A DNA stretch of 64,000 bases from Deltaproteobacteria bacterium (GTDB taxonomy: Bacteria > Desulfobacterota > Deferrisomatia > Deferrisomatales > JACRMM01). The stretch is taken from NCBI GenBank assembly GCA_016214985.1, contig JACRMM010000014.1, forward strand, positions 79,293 to 143,292. Direction: 5' to 3'. Below are positions 15,990 through 24,904 of the stretch, piece after piece; position 1 is the first letter of the stretch, and every line of letters begins with the position of its first letter. The position numbers and the translations under genes are program-made. The notes under the pieces were generated by a model. The model was not told the origin of the DNA and did not search any database. It worked only from the letters and a program-made list of their open reading frames with translations.

Positions 15990-17504
15990 ATGAATATCGC
16001 CGACGCGCTGGACCGAAACCGCTGCTTCTTCGCCGACCGGGATGCCGTAGTGTTCGGGGGGCGGACGTGGTCCTACGGTGAGCTCTGGGCCGACGCGAAC
16101 CGGGTGGCGAGCGCGCTCGCGGGCCTGGGCGTAACGGCCGGCGACAAGGTTTGCGTATTCCTCTCGAATCGGCCCGAGTTCGTCACCGCGTACTATGGGT
16201 GCCAGAAGCTCGGCGCCGTGTGCGTGTCGCTCTCGAGCCTGAGCAAGGCTGACGAGATCGAATACATGGCCAACGACTCGGAGAGCGTCGCGCTGATCAC
16301 CGAGGTCGAGCTCCTGGCCGAGGTGCCGGCCCGCCCGAGGATCGCCGGGGTGCGGACCGTGGTGACCGTGGGCGGGGGTGGCGGAGACGTGACCTGGGAG
16401 GCGCTCCTCGCCGGCGGGGCACCTGAGTTCACCACGGCCCGGACCGACCGGGAGGACGGCGCGGCGATCATCTACACCTCCGGGACTACGGGAAGGCCCA
16501 AGGGCGTCGTCCTCACCCACGGCAACGTGGTGTCGAACACCAACGCCACCAAGTACATGACCGGAATGCGCGGGGAGGACCGTGCCGTGTGCTTCCTGCC
16601 CATCTACCACTCCTTCGGACAGAACTTCATCGTCAACGCCGTGGTCCAGGCAGGCTGCACCCTCGTGCTCCACAAGAAGTTCGAGCTGGAGCCGGTGCTG
16701 GCGAGCCTTCGGGAGAACCGCGTCACCCGCTGGTACGCGGTGCCGCCGATCTACATCCTGATGCTCAACCACCCGGACCGGCGTGCCGTGGACGAGGCCC
16801 TGGGGGCCGTGCGGTACTGCTTCTCCGCGGCGGCATCGATGCCCGGGGAGGTCGCCCGCCGGTGGAAGGAGCGGTTCGCCCTGGAGGTGAACGAGGGGTA
16901 CGGGCTCACCGAGACGACTCCCTTCGCATCCTACAACCACGAGTTCCGGCACAAGGAAGGGTCGGTGGGGACCGCGATCATGAACGTGGAGATCGCGATC
17001 ACCGATCCGGACGGCAGCGCGGTGCCTCGCGGGGAGCTCGGGGAGATCTGGATCAAGGGGCCGAACGTGATGAAGGGCTATTACCGGAAGCCCGAGGCCA
17101 CCCTGGAGACGATCGTGGACGGGTACGTCCGGTCCGGCGACATCGGGTATATGGACGAGGAGGGCTACATCTTCATCGTCGACCGCCTCAAGGACATGAT
17201 CAACGCCTCGGGGCTCAAAATCTGGCCGCGCGAGGTGGAGGAGGTTCTCTACACGCACCCCAACGTGAAGGAGTGCGCGGTGATCGGGGTTCCCCACGAG
17301 GTCTTCGGCGAGACGGTGAAGGCCGTGATCGCGCTGCGTGAGCCGGGCACCACCACGGCCGAGGAGCTCGTAGACCTGTGCCGCCGCCACCTCGCGGACT
17401 ACAAGGCGCCGCGGCTGGTGGAGTTCGTGCCCGAGCTCCCGAAGAACGCGACGGGCAAGATCCTCAAGCGGGAGGTTCGGGACGAGGCACCGCCGAGGTC
17501 CTAG
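15990..17504 (+). CDS. Acyl-CoA ligase (AMP-forming)
   Basis: The 504-residue enzyme belongs to the ANL superfamily, which activates carboxylic acids to acyl-CoA via acyl-adenylate. The P-loop motif IIYTSGTTGRPKGV is intact (about 160-173), as are the adenine motif NEGYGLTET, the hinge region (YVRSGDIGYMDEEGYIFIVDRLKDMI) and the catalytic Lys in NATGKILKRE near the C-terminus. It is a FadD/fatty-acyl or aromatic-acid type; chain preference cannot be read from the sequence. It begins the enzymatic part of the operon and would feed the dehydrogenase and thiolase downstream. GGAGG precedes the ATG. Confidence 0.93.
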   Translation: MNIADALDRNRCFFADRDAVVFGGRTWSYGELWADANRVASALAGLGVTAGDKVCVFLSNRPEFVTAYYGCQKLGAVCVSLSSLSKADEIEYMANDSESVALITEVELLAEVPARPRIAGVRTVVTVGGGGGDVTWEALLAGGAPEFTTARTDREDGAAIIYTSGTTGRPKGVVLTHGNVVSNTNATKYMTGMRGEDRAVCFLPIYHSFGQNFIVNAVVQAGCTLVLHKKFELEPVLASLRENRVTRWYAVPPIYILMLNHPDRRAVDEALGAVRYCFSAAASMPGEVARRWKERFALEVNEGYGLTETTPFASYNHEFRHKEGSVGTAIMNVEIAITDPDGSAVPRGELGEIWIKGPNVMKGYYRKPEATLETIVDGYVRSGDIGYMDEEGYIFIVDRLKDMINASGLKIWPREVEEVLYTHPNVKECAVIGVPHEVFGETVKAVIALREPGTTTAEELVDLCRRHLADYKAPRLVEFVPELPKNATGKILKREVRDEAPPRS

Positions 17505-17565
17505 CGAAACCGGTCCAAAGTCGGTCGCAGGGCGCGGCCCCACACGTTTGAGAGGAGGCGAAGAC

Positions 17566-18756
17566 ATGTTTACCAAGGCATTCATCCCCTACCGCGGCTA
17601 CTACTCGACCCCGTTCTCCAAGTGGCAGATGACGCTCGCCAACGAGCACTCGCTCCAGTTCGCCGCGGCGACGGTGTCGCGCTGGTTGGGAGGAAAGGGG
17701 ATCGACCCCCGTACGTTCGACTACCTGTACCTCGGCTTCACCGTCCATCAGCGCCAGGCCTTTTACGGTGCCCCCTGGGTGGCGGCCCTGATCGGGGCCG
17801 AGGGCATGCCGGGGTGCAACGTGAGCCAGGCCTGCTCTACGGCCACCACGTGCCTTTACTACGCCGCGGCTGGGCTCGAGGTCGGATCCTTCTCCGCGGC
17901 CCTCGCCGTGGCCGCCGACCGCTGCTCCAACGGCCCGCACATCGTCTGGCCCAACCCCAACGGCCCGGGCGGCGAGGTGATCCACGAGAACTGGCTGATG
18001 GACAACTTCGGGAGCGACCCCTTCGCGAAGAACCCCATGATCCAGACGGCCGAAAACGTGGCGCGGGAGATGGGCGTGACCAAGGAGCAGTGCGACGAGC
18101 TCACCGCCCGCCGCTACGAGCAGTACCTGGATGCCCTGAAGAACGACCGCGAGTTCCAGAAGCGCTACCTCTTCCCGGCCGAAGTGAAGGTGAGCAAGAA
18201 AAAGACCGTCTTGCTGGAGGAGGACGAGGGGATCATCCCCACCACGCGCGACACCCTCGCAGGCCTCGGCCCGGTGATCCCCGGCGGCGCGCACAGCTTC
18301 GGCACCCAGACCCATCCGGCCGACGGCAACTGTGCCGTGATCGTGACGACCCGCGACAAGGCCCGGGAGCTCAGCGCTGACCCGAGCCGCGACGCGCAGG
18401 TGGTCTCCTACGGCTTCGCCCGGACCGCCAAGGGGTTCATGCCCCGGGCCCCGGTTCCGGCCGCCCGGATGGCGCTGGAGAAGGCCGGGATCGGCATCGC
18501 GGACGTCAAGGCGGTCAAGACCCACAACCCCTTTGTGGTCAACGACCTCTACTTCGCGCGGGAGCTCGGCGTGGACGCCCAGGCGGCGAACAACTACGGG
18601 AGCCCGCTCATCTTCGGTCACCCCCAGGGGCCCACGGCCGGTCGGTGCGTGATCGAGCTGATCGAGGAACTCGCCGCGCGCGGCGGCGGCTACGGGCTGT
18701 TCACCGGCTGCGCGGCCGGCGATACCGGCGCGGCCCTCGTGGTGAAGGTCGGGTAG
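17566..18756 (+). CDS. Thiolase-family acyl-CoA acyltransferase
   Basis: The 396-residue protein is thiolase-like: the nucleophile is the Cys in VSQACSTATT (about residue 92), there is a late GHPQGPTAGR, and the second Cys region is GCAAGDTGAALV. The usual NEAF loop is replaced by KTHNPF, so the active-site His context is atypical, closer to SCP2-like or uncharacterised thiolases. It would cleave a 3-ketoacyl-CoA with CoA. ATG at 17566 follows GAGGAGG at nine bases. The next gene begins six bases after its stop, showing tight operon coupling. Confidence 0.85.
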   Translation: MFTKAFIPYRGYYSTPFSKWQMTLANEHSLQFAAATVSRWLGGKGIDPRTFDYLYLGFTVHQRQAFYGAPWVAALIGAEGMPGCNVSQACSTATTCLYYAAAGLEVGSFSAALAVAADRCSNGPHIVWPNPNGPGGEVIHENWLMDNFGSDPFAKNPMIQTAENVAREMGVTKEQCDELTARRYEQYLDALKNDREFQKRYLFPAEVKVSKKKTVLLEEDEGIIPTTRDTLAGLGPVIPGGAHSFGTQTHPADGNCAVIVTTRDKARELSADPSRDAQVVSYGFARTAKGFMPRAPVPAARMALEKAGIGIADVKAVKTHNPFVVNDLYFARELGVDAQAANNYGSPLIFGHPQGPTAGRCVIELIEELAARGGGYGLFTGCAAGDTGAALVVKVG

Positions 18757-18762
18757 GGGCCC

Positions 18763-20514
18763 GTGACGCAGACGGATACGACCTGTGGGGCGGGCTTCCT
18801 GCTCGGCGACGCGGCGCCGGAGGACGTCTTCACCCCCGAGGACTTCAGCGCGGAGCAGCTCCTCTACGCCAAGACGGCCCGCGACTTCATGCGAAACGAG
18901 GTCCTGCCGGTCTCGGACCGCATCGAGGCCAAGGACTTCGGGCTCGTCCGCGACCTCCTGCGAAAGGCCGGGGAGCTCGGTCTCCTGATGGCCGATGTGC
19001 CCGAGGAGTACGGAGGCCTCGCCCTCGACAAGGCGTCGGGCGCCCTGATTGCGGAGAACATCTCGGGCCAGGGCTCCTTCCAGACGATCCTGAGCGGCCA
19101 CACCGGGATCGGTTCGCTCCCGCTCGTATACTACGGCAGCCAGGCGCTCCAGGCCCGGTATCTCCCGGACATGGCGGTCGGCGCCAAGATCGGGTGTTAC
19201 GCGCTCACCGAGCCGGCGGCGGGCTCGGACGCGCTCGCCTGCCGCACGAAAGCGGTGCTCTCTGCGGACGGCGCTCACTATGTCCTCAACGGCACCAAGC
19301 AGTTCATCACCAACGCCGGCTTCGCCGACCTCTTCACGGTCTTCGCCAAGGTGGACGGTCAGCACTTCACGGGGTTCCTCCTTGAGCGCGAAACCCCTGG
19401 CCTCTCCGTCGGGCCGGAGGAGCACAAGATGGGGCTCAAGGGCTCGTCGACCACGACCGTGATCCTGGACGACGCCCGCGTCCCGGTAGAGAACGTCCTG
19501 GGTCAAGTGGGTCAGGGGCACAAGATCGCGTTCAACATCTTGAACATCGGCCGCTTCAAGATCGGCGCGGGCGCTGTGGGCCAGGGCAAGTGGGCCCTGG
19601 AGTACGCCCTGGCGTATTGTCTGGAGCGGAAGCAGTTCGGAAAGCGGATCGCGGAGTTCGGCGCGATCCGCGAGAAGCTGGCCGAAATGTTCGTCCGCCT
19701 CTACTCGGCCGAGGCCGCCACGTACCGCACGATCGGTCTGATCGATCGGCTCCTCCAGGCGGGCGACGGCGCCCACGGCGAGGCGGCGCTTCGGTCGATC
19801 GAGGAGTACAACTTGGAGTGCGCCGCGGTGAAGGTCGTCGGAAGCGAGGTGCTCGGCTACGTGGTCGACGAGGCGGTGCAGTGCTTCGGGGGGTACGGGT
19901 ACTGTGCGGAGTATCCGGTGGAGGCGCTCTACCGCGACAGCCGGATCGCGCGGATCTACGAGGGGACGAACGAGATCAACCGCCTGCTGATCGCGACCCA
20001 GCTGCTCCGCCGGGCAGGAAGGAGCCAGTTGCCCCTGCTCGAAGCAGCAGCGGAGGTCGAACGGGCGCTCGCGGAGAGCACGACGGCGGCGGAGCAGCCC
20101 TCGTCAGGGCCGGTGGCGACCGAGGCTACGCTCGTGGCGACCCTGAAGCGTGTGTTGCTCCTCTGCCTGAAGGCCGTCGCGGAGTCGTCCCAGACGGCTA
20201 CGATGGTGCCAGCCCGGCTGGCAGACCTCTTCGCACTGGTCTACGTGGCCGAGTCCACGCGGCTGCGCGCCGCGAAAGACGCGGCGCGGCGAGGGGTGGG
20301 GAGGGCCGCCGGCGCGGTGGCGGCGGCCCGGATCACTTGTGAGTCGGCCCAAGAGCGGGCCGAGTCCCTCGCCCGCCAGGTGCTCGTCGCGACGGGGCGC
20401 CGGGACCTTCTCGCCGGCCTCGGGCGCCTGACGGCTCGCGAGCCCGCGGACGTCCTGGCCCTGAAGGAGCTCATCGCTGCTCGCCTGGTCGAGGCCGAGC
20501 GCTGGATCGTGTGA
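18763..20514 (+). CDS. Acyl-CoA dehydrogenase (VLCAD-like)
   Basis: This 583-residue FAD enzyme has a standard acyl-CoA dehydrogenase core (about 25-420): the FAD/substrate signature YALTEPAAGSDA, the FNILNIGRFKIGAGAVG helix, and the catalytic Glu in RIYEGTNEINR near residue 400. An additional helical C-terminal domain of about 160 residues follows, as in mitochondrial VLCAD/ACAD9 and bacterial homologues, where it aids membrane association or dimerisation. It would make 2-enoyl-CoA from the acyl-CoA produced by the ligase. GTG at 18763 begins just after the thiolase stop. No electron-transfer flavoprotein gene is in the window. Confidence 0.92.
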   Translation: MTQTDTTCGAGFLLGDAAPEDVFTPEDFSAEQLLYAKTARDFMRNEVLPVSDRIEAKDFGLVRDLLRKAGELGLLMADVPEEYGGLALDKASGALIAENISGQGSFQTILSGHTGIGSLPLVYYGSQALQARYLPDMAVGAKIGCYALTEPAAGSDALACRTKAVLSADGAHYVLNGTKQFITNAGFADLFTVFAKVDGQHFTGFLLERETPGLSVGPEEHKMGLKGSSTTTVILDDARVPVENVLGQVGQGHKIAFNILNIGRFKIGAGAVGQGKWALEYALAYCLERKQFGKRIAEFGAIREKLAEMFVRLYSAEAATYRTIGLIDRLLQAGDGAHGEAALRSIEEYNLECAAVKVVGSEVLGYVVDEAVQCFGGYGYCAEYPVEALYRDSRIARIYEGTNEINRLLIATQLLRRAGRSQLPLLEAAAEVERALAESTTAAEQPSSGPVATEATLVATLKRVLLLCLKAVAESSQTATMVPARLADLFALVYVAESTRLRAAKDAARRGVGRAAGAVAAARITCESAQERAESLARQVLVATGRRDLLAGLGRLTAREPADVLALKELIAARLVEAERWIV

Positions 20515-20637
20515 TCCAGAGCCCCAGGGCGGACGCCGGCGAGGCTCTGGGACAGCAAGGCGTGCCGGCACGGCCGTCGGGGCGTAGACCCTTGGAGGGC
20601 AGACCTCACACGGTAATTCGAGACAGGAGGAGAGGAC

Positions 20638-21768
20638 ATGGCGGAGATCTCGACGGTCGGAGTTGTGGGCTTCGGCGTGATGGGGGCCGCGATCGGCCTG
20701 AACGCGGCAACGGCGGGGTACCGGGTCGCTTTCAAGGAGATGAACGACGACCTGGTGCGGCAGATGTACGACAAGTGGGTCGTGTCGGCGCTTCGCAAAC
20801 GGGTCGAACAGGGAAAGATGACCCAGGAGCAGATGGACGCCGTGACCTCCAAGATCACCGGCACCAGCCGGTACGAGGACCTGGGGGCGTGCGATCTCGT
20901 CATCGAGGCAGCGGTTGAGAACTGGGATCTGAAGATCCAGGTCTTCGGGGAGCTCTCCTCGCACTGCCGCAAAGACGCGATCCTCGTCAGTAACACCTCG
21001 ACGTTCCTGATCGAGAAGCTCATGGAGAAGGTTGAGGGCCCCGGTCGGACGGCCGGACTGCATTACTTCTTCCCGGCCAACGTCAACCGGCTCGTCGAGG
21101 TGATCCGCCAGAAGGGCACGAGCGACGACACCTACCGGGCGCTCATGGCGTTTGCCGAGAAGAACCGGAAGGTCGCGATCACCGTGAAGGACTTCCCGGG
21201 GTTCGCGATCAACCCGATCTTCATCGCCAGCTACTCCGTGCTCGACTCCTTCTACGACGGGGCCCGGTACAACGCGGCTACCCTCGACGACATCTCGAAA
21301 CAGGCGCTCGGGGTCCGGTTCGGGATCATGTGGGTGCAAAACGGGTCGGGACTGGGGACCGCATTCCACGCCGCCGGCTCGATGGTCGACTATCTGGCCA
21401 CGACGGACATCGGATACCCCCCGGTGCCGGCTTCGCTGCGAGCTCAGTTCGAGAGCGGAGCGCCGTGGAACCTGGAGGACGGCGCCCTGCTCGCTGACGC
21501 CGCGGCGCGAGCGGCGGTTCGGGATCGGCTGTTGGGTGCGATCTTCGCCGTCTCCACGCACCTGATCGAGAAGGGTGTCGTGAGCGTCGCGGACCTCGAG
21601 CTCGGGATCTGCACGTCCCTGGCCTGGCCCAAAGGCCCCTTCACGATGATGAACGAGCTGGGCATGGAGGAGACGACGCGCCTCGTGGCGCTCGCAGTGG
21701 GGTCGGGCGACTTCAAGATGCCGGCCCGGTTCGCCGGGGGTGTCCCGGTACCCTGGGCCCTGGGCTGA
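20638..21768 (+). CDS. 3-hydroxyacyl-CoA dehydrogenase family protein
   Basis: The 376-residue protein has an N-terminal NAD-binding Rossmann fold (GVVGFGVMGAAIG, about 8-20), the family segment HYFFPANVNRLVEVI (about 143-157) and PGFAINPIF. It then has a longer and more divergent C-terminal domain than usual Hbd enzymes (about 280 residues). It should oxidise a 3-hydroxyacyl-CoA to the 3-keto form for the thiolase. GGAGGAGAGG precedes the ATG; 123 bases separate it from the dehydrogenase gene, and a strong hairpin follows. No enoyl-CoA hydratase is in this operon; the nearest is at 37064. Confidence 0.88.
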   Translation: MAEISTVGVVGFGVMGAAIGLNAATAGYRVAFKEMNDDLVRQMYDKWVVSALRKRVEQGKMTQEQMDAVTSKITGTSRYEDLGACDLVIEAAVENWDLKIQVFGELSSHCRKDAILVSNTSTFLIEKLMEKVEGPGRTAGLHYFFPANVNRLVEVIRQKGTSDDTYRALMAFAEKNRKVAITVKDFPGFAINPIFIASYSVLDSFYDGARYNAATLDDISKQALGVRFGIMWVQNGSGLGTAFHAAGSMVDYLATTDIGYPPVPASLRAQFESGAPWNLEDGALLADAAARAAVRDRLLGAIFAVSTHLIEKGVVSVADLELGICTSLAWPKGPFTMMNELGMEETTRLVALAVGSGDFKMPARFAGGVPVPWALG

Positions 21769-21796
21769 GGCGCCCGCACCAGGTTTGTCAGGTCCT

Positions 21797-21831
21797 CGAG
21801 GGGGTTGCGCGGAGCCGGCGCAACCCCCTCG
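21797..21831 (+). terminator. Strong hairpin ending beta-oxidation operon
   Basis: A perfect 14-base stem (CGAGGGGGTTGCGC with its complement) closes a 7-base loop. GGACCGTCTTT follows, so there is only a short T run. Its position, 29 bases after the stop, fits transcription termination. Confidence 0.75.
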
Positions 21832-22053
21832 GACCGTCTTTGGGGCGAGATCTCGGCGACACTGGCTCGTTCGACGCGGCTCGTGGCGACCCGGCCTGCC
21901 TGGGGGCCCTCGCACGTTGTCGGCCGATCCCGGGCTCCACGCCCGCTGTGCAGGACGCGTCCTGCGCTGTACAATCACGACCGCATCGAGGAGAGGGCCG
22001 TAGTCGACTCGAGCACACGACAGCGTAATCGACGAAGCGAGGAGGAATGGGTC

Positions 22054-22566
22054 ATGAAGAGCAGACGACGAATCATCAGCTTGGCGGCGGCGGTGCTACT
22101 GGCGGGTTCCGGGGTCGTGGTCTCCCAGGCCCGGGCGGGAAACGAGATCAGGATCCCGGTGCCCCCCTTGCCCCCGCTGCTCTTCCCGAGGCTCCCGGAC
22201 CCTCGGGACCTCATCCCCATTCCCAACATCAAGGCGTTCTTCGTCCCGGACATCGATGTCGATATCGTGTTCCGAGACGGGTACTGGTGGACCCCCCAAG
22301 ACGGCCGTTGGCACCGTTCAAAGGACTACCGGGGGCCCTATGTCGTGGTTCCTTCTCGCCAGGTACCGGTAGACGTGATTCGTCTGCCCCCGCGGTTCCG
22401 GACCGTTTACGTCAAGGAAAAGCGCATCCCGTATGGCCAGTGGAAGAAGATGCACGGGCACAAGGGGAAGGACCGGGAGGGGGGAGAGTACCGGGACAGG
22501 GACGACCGATACGACGATCGGGGCGAGGGGCATAAGGGGAAGAAGGGCCACGGCAAGAAGCACTGA
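22054..22566 (+). CDS. Periplasmic protein with charged C-terminal tail
   Basis: The 170-residue product starts with a signal peptide (KSRRR, hydrophobic core to about residue 24, cleavage near SQARA-G). A proline-rich stretch follows. A central part (about 70-120) contains DGYWWTPQDGRWHRSKDYRGPYV and resembles a small conserved exported domain seen in deltaproteobacteria. The last 40 residues are almost all Lys, His, Asp, Arg, Glu and Gly and are probably disordered; they could bind metal or nucleic acid. GGAGG lies eight bases before the ATG. I recognise no named function. It lies alone between the two catabolic regions. Confidence 0.7.
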   Translation: MKSRRRIISLAAAVLLAGSGVVVSQARAGNEIRIPVPPLPPLLFPRLPDPRDLIPIPNIKAFFVPDIDVDIVFRDGYWWTPQDGRWHRSKDYRGPYVVVPSRQVPVDVIRLPPRFRTVYVKEKRIPYGQWKKMHGHKGKDREGGEYRDRDDRYDDRGEGHKGKKGHGKKH

Positions 22567-22575
22567 GAGGACGTT

Positions 22576-22613
22576 GGCGGACCCACGGCGCCGCTCTCCG
22601 GACGGCGTCCGCC
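22576..22613 (+). terminator. Weak hairpin after 22054 gene
   Basis: GGCGGAC (22576-22582) pairs with GTCCGCC (22607-22613), with further GC pairing inside the loop. There is no T tract. The rest of 22567-22800 shows no gene. Confidence 0.35.
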
Positions 22614-22800
22614 CCCTCCACACCCATCGACGTGAACCGCGGTCCACGCTTGGCGCACAGGCGGCGTCGACGGATCCACCCCCCTTCGCTCGCAGGCGGC
22701 TACTGATCTCCGGGCGCTCTCGTTGGCCCTTGGCGGGTCAGCGGGGAACCGCGATCTCGCCTCGAGCGGGATCGGTCCGCACGGCCGGGTCACGGGGGGC

Positions 22801-22830
22801 TTGACAGGGACGGGGAGAAGAACGTAAACG
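22801..22830 (+). promoter_or_regulatory. Promoter A of the catabolic regulon
   Basis: A perfect TTGACA -35 (22801-22806) is followed 18 bases later by TAAACG, a poor -10 sharing only TA and A with the consensus. The palindromic operator follows 9 bases on. The same arrangement occurs at 29170 and, reversed, at 41843. It would drive the phosphatase/dehydrogenase/kinase operon starting at 22990. Confidence 0.6.
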
Positions 22831-22839
22831 ACCTGAAAG

Positions 22840-22857
22840 AGAACAGTCGTTTGTTCT
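22840..22857. promoter_or_regulatory. Operator A, AGAACA-N6-TGTTCT palindrome
   Basis: AGAACAGTCGTTTGTTCT is an 18-base site with 6-base perfect arms. The identical 18 bases occur at 29214-29231 and a variant at 41792-41809, upstream of a TetR gene. It is centred 48 bases downstream of the start of the TTGACA element, where a bound repressor would block RNA polymerase. It is 132 bases before the phosphatase start. Confidence 0.8.
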
Positions 22858-22989
22858 GTCATGCGCTCCGGCCCGGCAAAGGGGTCTGCCCTCGGGCCCC
22901 CGGCGATAACCAGAGCGAACGCGGTCGGCTCTCGGGCGGCGGGGAACCACGGAACTGGCCCTCGGGGAGCTCTGCCAAGGATCGTATCG

Positions 22990-23661
22990 ATGTCGGAGCT
23001 CTATTTCGTTCGTCACGGTCAGGCGGCGTTTGGTACTGACGATTACGATCGCCTGACCGACCTCGGCATTCAACAGTCGCAGTGGATCGGGGAGTACTTC
23101 GCGGAGCGAGGTGTGCGCTTCGACCGGATTCTGACCGGTGCCCTGGTCCGTCACCGGGAGACGCTGCAGGCGATGAACGGTTCGCTTCGCTTTCGGGGCG
23201 ACGCGGAGACCGATCCGGGACTGAACGAGTTTGCCCACGAGGCGCTACGCGATGCGCACGTCGGGTCCTCTCCCGAAGCGTCTCGATCCGAAGAGGACAC
23301 CCCACAGTCCTTCTATCGTCGGCTTGAGGTCGCGCTCCATGCCTGGGCGGCCGGCACGATCGAAGCGGGGGTCGGAGAGACCTGGCAGGACTTCACGCGC
23401 CGAGTGACGACGGCGCTGCTCGGCGCGTGCGCGGGACGCGGGAGGCGCGTTCTGATCGTCAGTTCCGGCGGGCCGATGGCCGTGGCGCTTGGCACCGTGT
23501 TGGGGCTGTCCGACGCCCAGATCATCGCGTTGAGCATGCAGGTCAAGAACACGGCGTTCAGCCATTTCTACTTCGACGAGCAACGCGTGCAGCTGGCGAG
23601 CTTCAACAACATCCCCCATCTCGACCGCGCGGAGCGGCGACACGCGATTACCCTGACCTGA
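22990..23661 (+). CDS. Histidine phosphatase family protein
   Basis: The 223-residue protein is a phosphoglycerate-mutase-like histidine phosphatase: LYFVRHGQA gives the catalytic RHG (about residues 8-10), [11 protein letters not shown] supplies the second Arg/His, and a late [10 protein letters not shown] takes the place of the usual GH motif, so the second catalytic His appears to be replaced by Gly-Gly. ATG at 22990 has AAGGA upstream. It begins a three-gene operon with an ACAD11-like dehydrogenase and a kinase-fold protein. It may dephosphorylate phospho-acyl-CoA or a side product; this is inference from context. Confidence 0.85.
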   Translation: MSELYFVRHGQAAFGTDDYDRLTDLGIQQSQWIGEYFAERGVRFDRILTGALVRHRETLQAMNGSLRFRGDAETDPGLNEFAHEALRDAHVGSSPEASRSEEDTPQSFYRRLEVALHAWAAGTIEAGVGETWQDFTRRVTTALLGACAGRGRRVLIVSSGGPMAVALGTVLGLSDAQIIALSMQVKNTAFSHFYFDEQRVQLASFNNIPHLDRAERRHAITLT

Positions 23662-23680
23662 GCAACGGGAGGAACCATCG

Positions 23681-24904
23681 ATGCGGTTCGACTATTCGGA
23701 CAAGGTAGAAGGGCTAAGGGCCCGCCTCCACCGGTTCATGGACGAGCATGTGTATCCGGCCGAAGAGGTCTGTGAGGCCCACGCCGAGCGGGCGGACGAT
23801 CGCTGGACGACTCCGCCGGTGATCGACGAGCTGAAGGCGAAGGCAAGGGCCGAGGGGTTGTGGAATCTGTTCCTGGCCGAGTCCGAGCACGGCGCCGGGC
23901 TGACCAACCTGGAATACGCCCCGCTGGCCGAGATCATGGGCCGCTCCATGATCGGCCCGGAAGTGTTCAACTGCAACGCGCCGGACACCGGCAACATGGA
24001 AGTGCTGGCCCGCTTCGGCACCGCGCAACAGAAGGAGCGGTGGCTGACGCCGCTCCTGGCTGGGGAGATTCGCTCCGGCTTCGCGATGACGGAACCGGCG
24101 GTGGCATCGAGCGATGCCACCAACATCCGGGCCTCGATCGTCCGAGACGGCGACCAATACGTCATCAACGCCCACAAGTGGTGGACGAGCGGTGCCAACG
24201 ATCCGCGGTGCAAGATCCTGATCGTCATGGGCAAGACCGATGGGTCTGCGGATCAGTACCGGCAGCAGTCGCAGATCCTCGTTCCGATCGACGCGCCGGG
24301 TGTGGAGGTGGTGCGGGCGCTGAAGGTGTTCGGAGCCGAACACCCGCCGCACGGGCACGCCGAGCTGCGTCTGACCGACGTGCGCGTACCGGCGTCGAAC
24401 CTGATCGGCGAAGAAGGGCAGGGATTCGAAATCGCCCAGGCGCGGCTGGGACCGGGTCGCATTCATCACTGCATGCGCCTGATCGGGTGCGCCCAGCGGG
24501 CGCTGGAGATGATGTGCCGGAGGGTCGAGAGCCGCGTCGCGTTCGGCAAGAAGCTGAGCGAGCAGGGTTCGATCCGGGAAGACGTCGCGCGGTCCGCGTG
24601 TGACATCGAGCAGGCGCGTCTGCTCACGCTGTGTGCGGCAGAGAGAATGGACCGCAGCTCCTACAAGGAGGCCCGCGACCTGATCGCCATGATCAAGATC
24701 GTCGCCCCCAGCATGGCCCAGCAGGTCATCGATCGCGCCATCCAGGCCCACGGGGGCGGGGGCCTGTGCCAGGACTACTTCCTCGCCGATGCCTTCGGGT
24801 ACGCTCGCTATTGCAGGATCGCCGATGGACCGGATCAGGTGCACATGATGTCGCTCGGCAAACAGCTCATCCGGCGGTACGCGACCCAGGGGGACCCTCC
24901 ATGA
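23681..24904 (+). CDS. ACAD11-like acyl-CoA dehydrogenase
   Basis: The 407-residue enzyme is an acyl-CoA dehydrogenase of the ACAD10/ACAD11/LvaC-like branch. Features are the [20 protein letters not shown]/substrate motif, [13 protein letters not shown], the [20 protein letters not shown] helix, and ADGPDQVHM in place of the usual YEGTNE segment, a hallmark of this branch. In characterised homologues the enzyme eliminates phosphate from 4-phosphoacyl-CoA made by a partner kinase. Its stop overlaps the start of just such a kinase gene (ATGA). This neighbour makes the 4-hydroxyacyl-CoA role more likely than ordinary beta-oxidation. Confidence 0.88.
   Translation: MRFDYSDKVEGLRARLHRFMDEHVYPAEEVCEAHAERADDRWTTPPVIDELKAKARAEGLWNLFLAESEHGAGLTNLEYAPLAEIMGRSMIGPEVFNCNAPDTGNMEVLARFGTAQQKERWLTPLLAGEIRSGFAMTEPAVASSDATNIRASIVRDGDQYVINAHKWWTSGANDPRCKILIVMGKTDGSADQYRQQSQILVPIDAPGVEVVRALKVFGAEHPPHGHAELRLTDVRVPASNLIGEEGQGFEIAQARLGPGRIHHCMRLIGCAQRALEMMCRRVESRVAFGKKLSEQGSIREDVARSACDIEQARLLTLCAAERMDRSSYKEARDLIAMIKIVAPSMAQQVIDRAIQAHGGGGLCQDYFLADAFGYARYCRIADGPDQVHMMSLGKQLIRRYATQGDPP

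Noticed and set aside
15225-19776. Two overlapping minus-strand frames of about 780 codons opposite the acyl-CoA ligase, thiolase and dehydrogenase
   Set aside because: Both lack domains and ribosome binding sites and lie wholly opposite well-supported genes.
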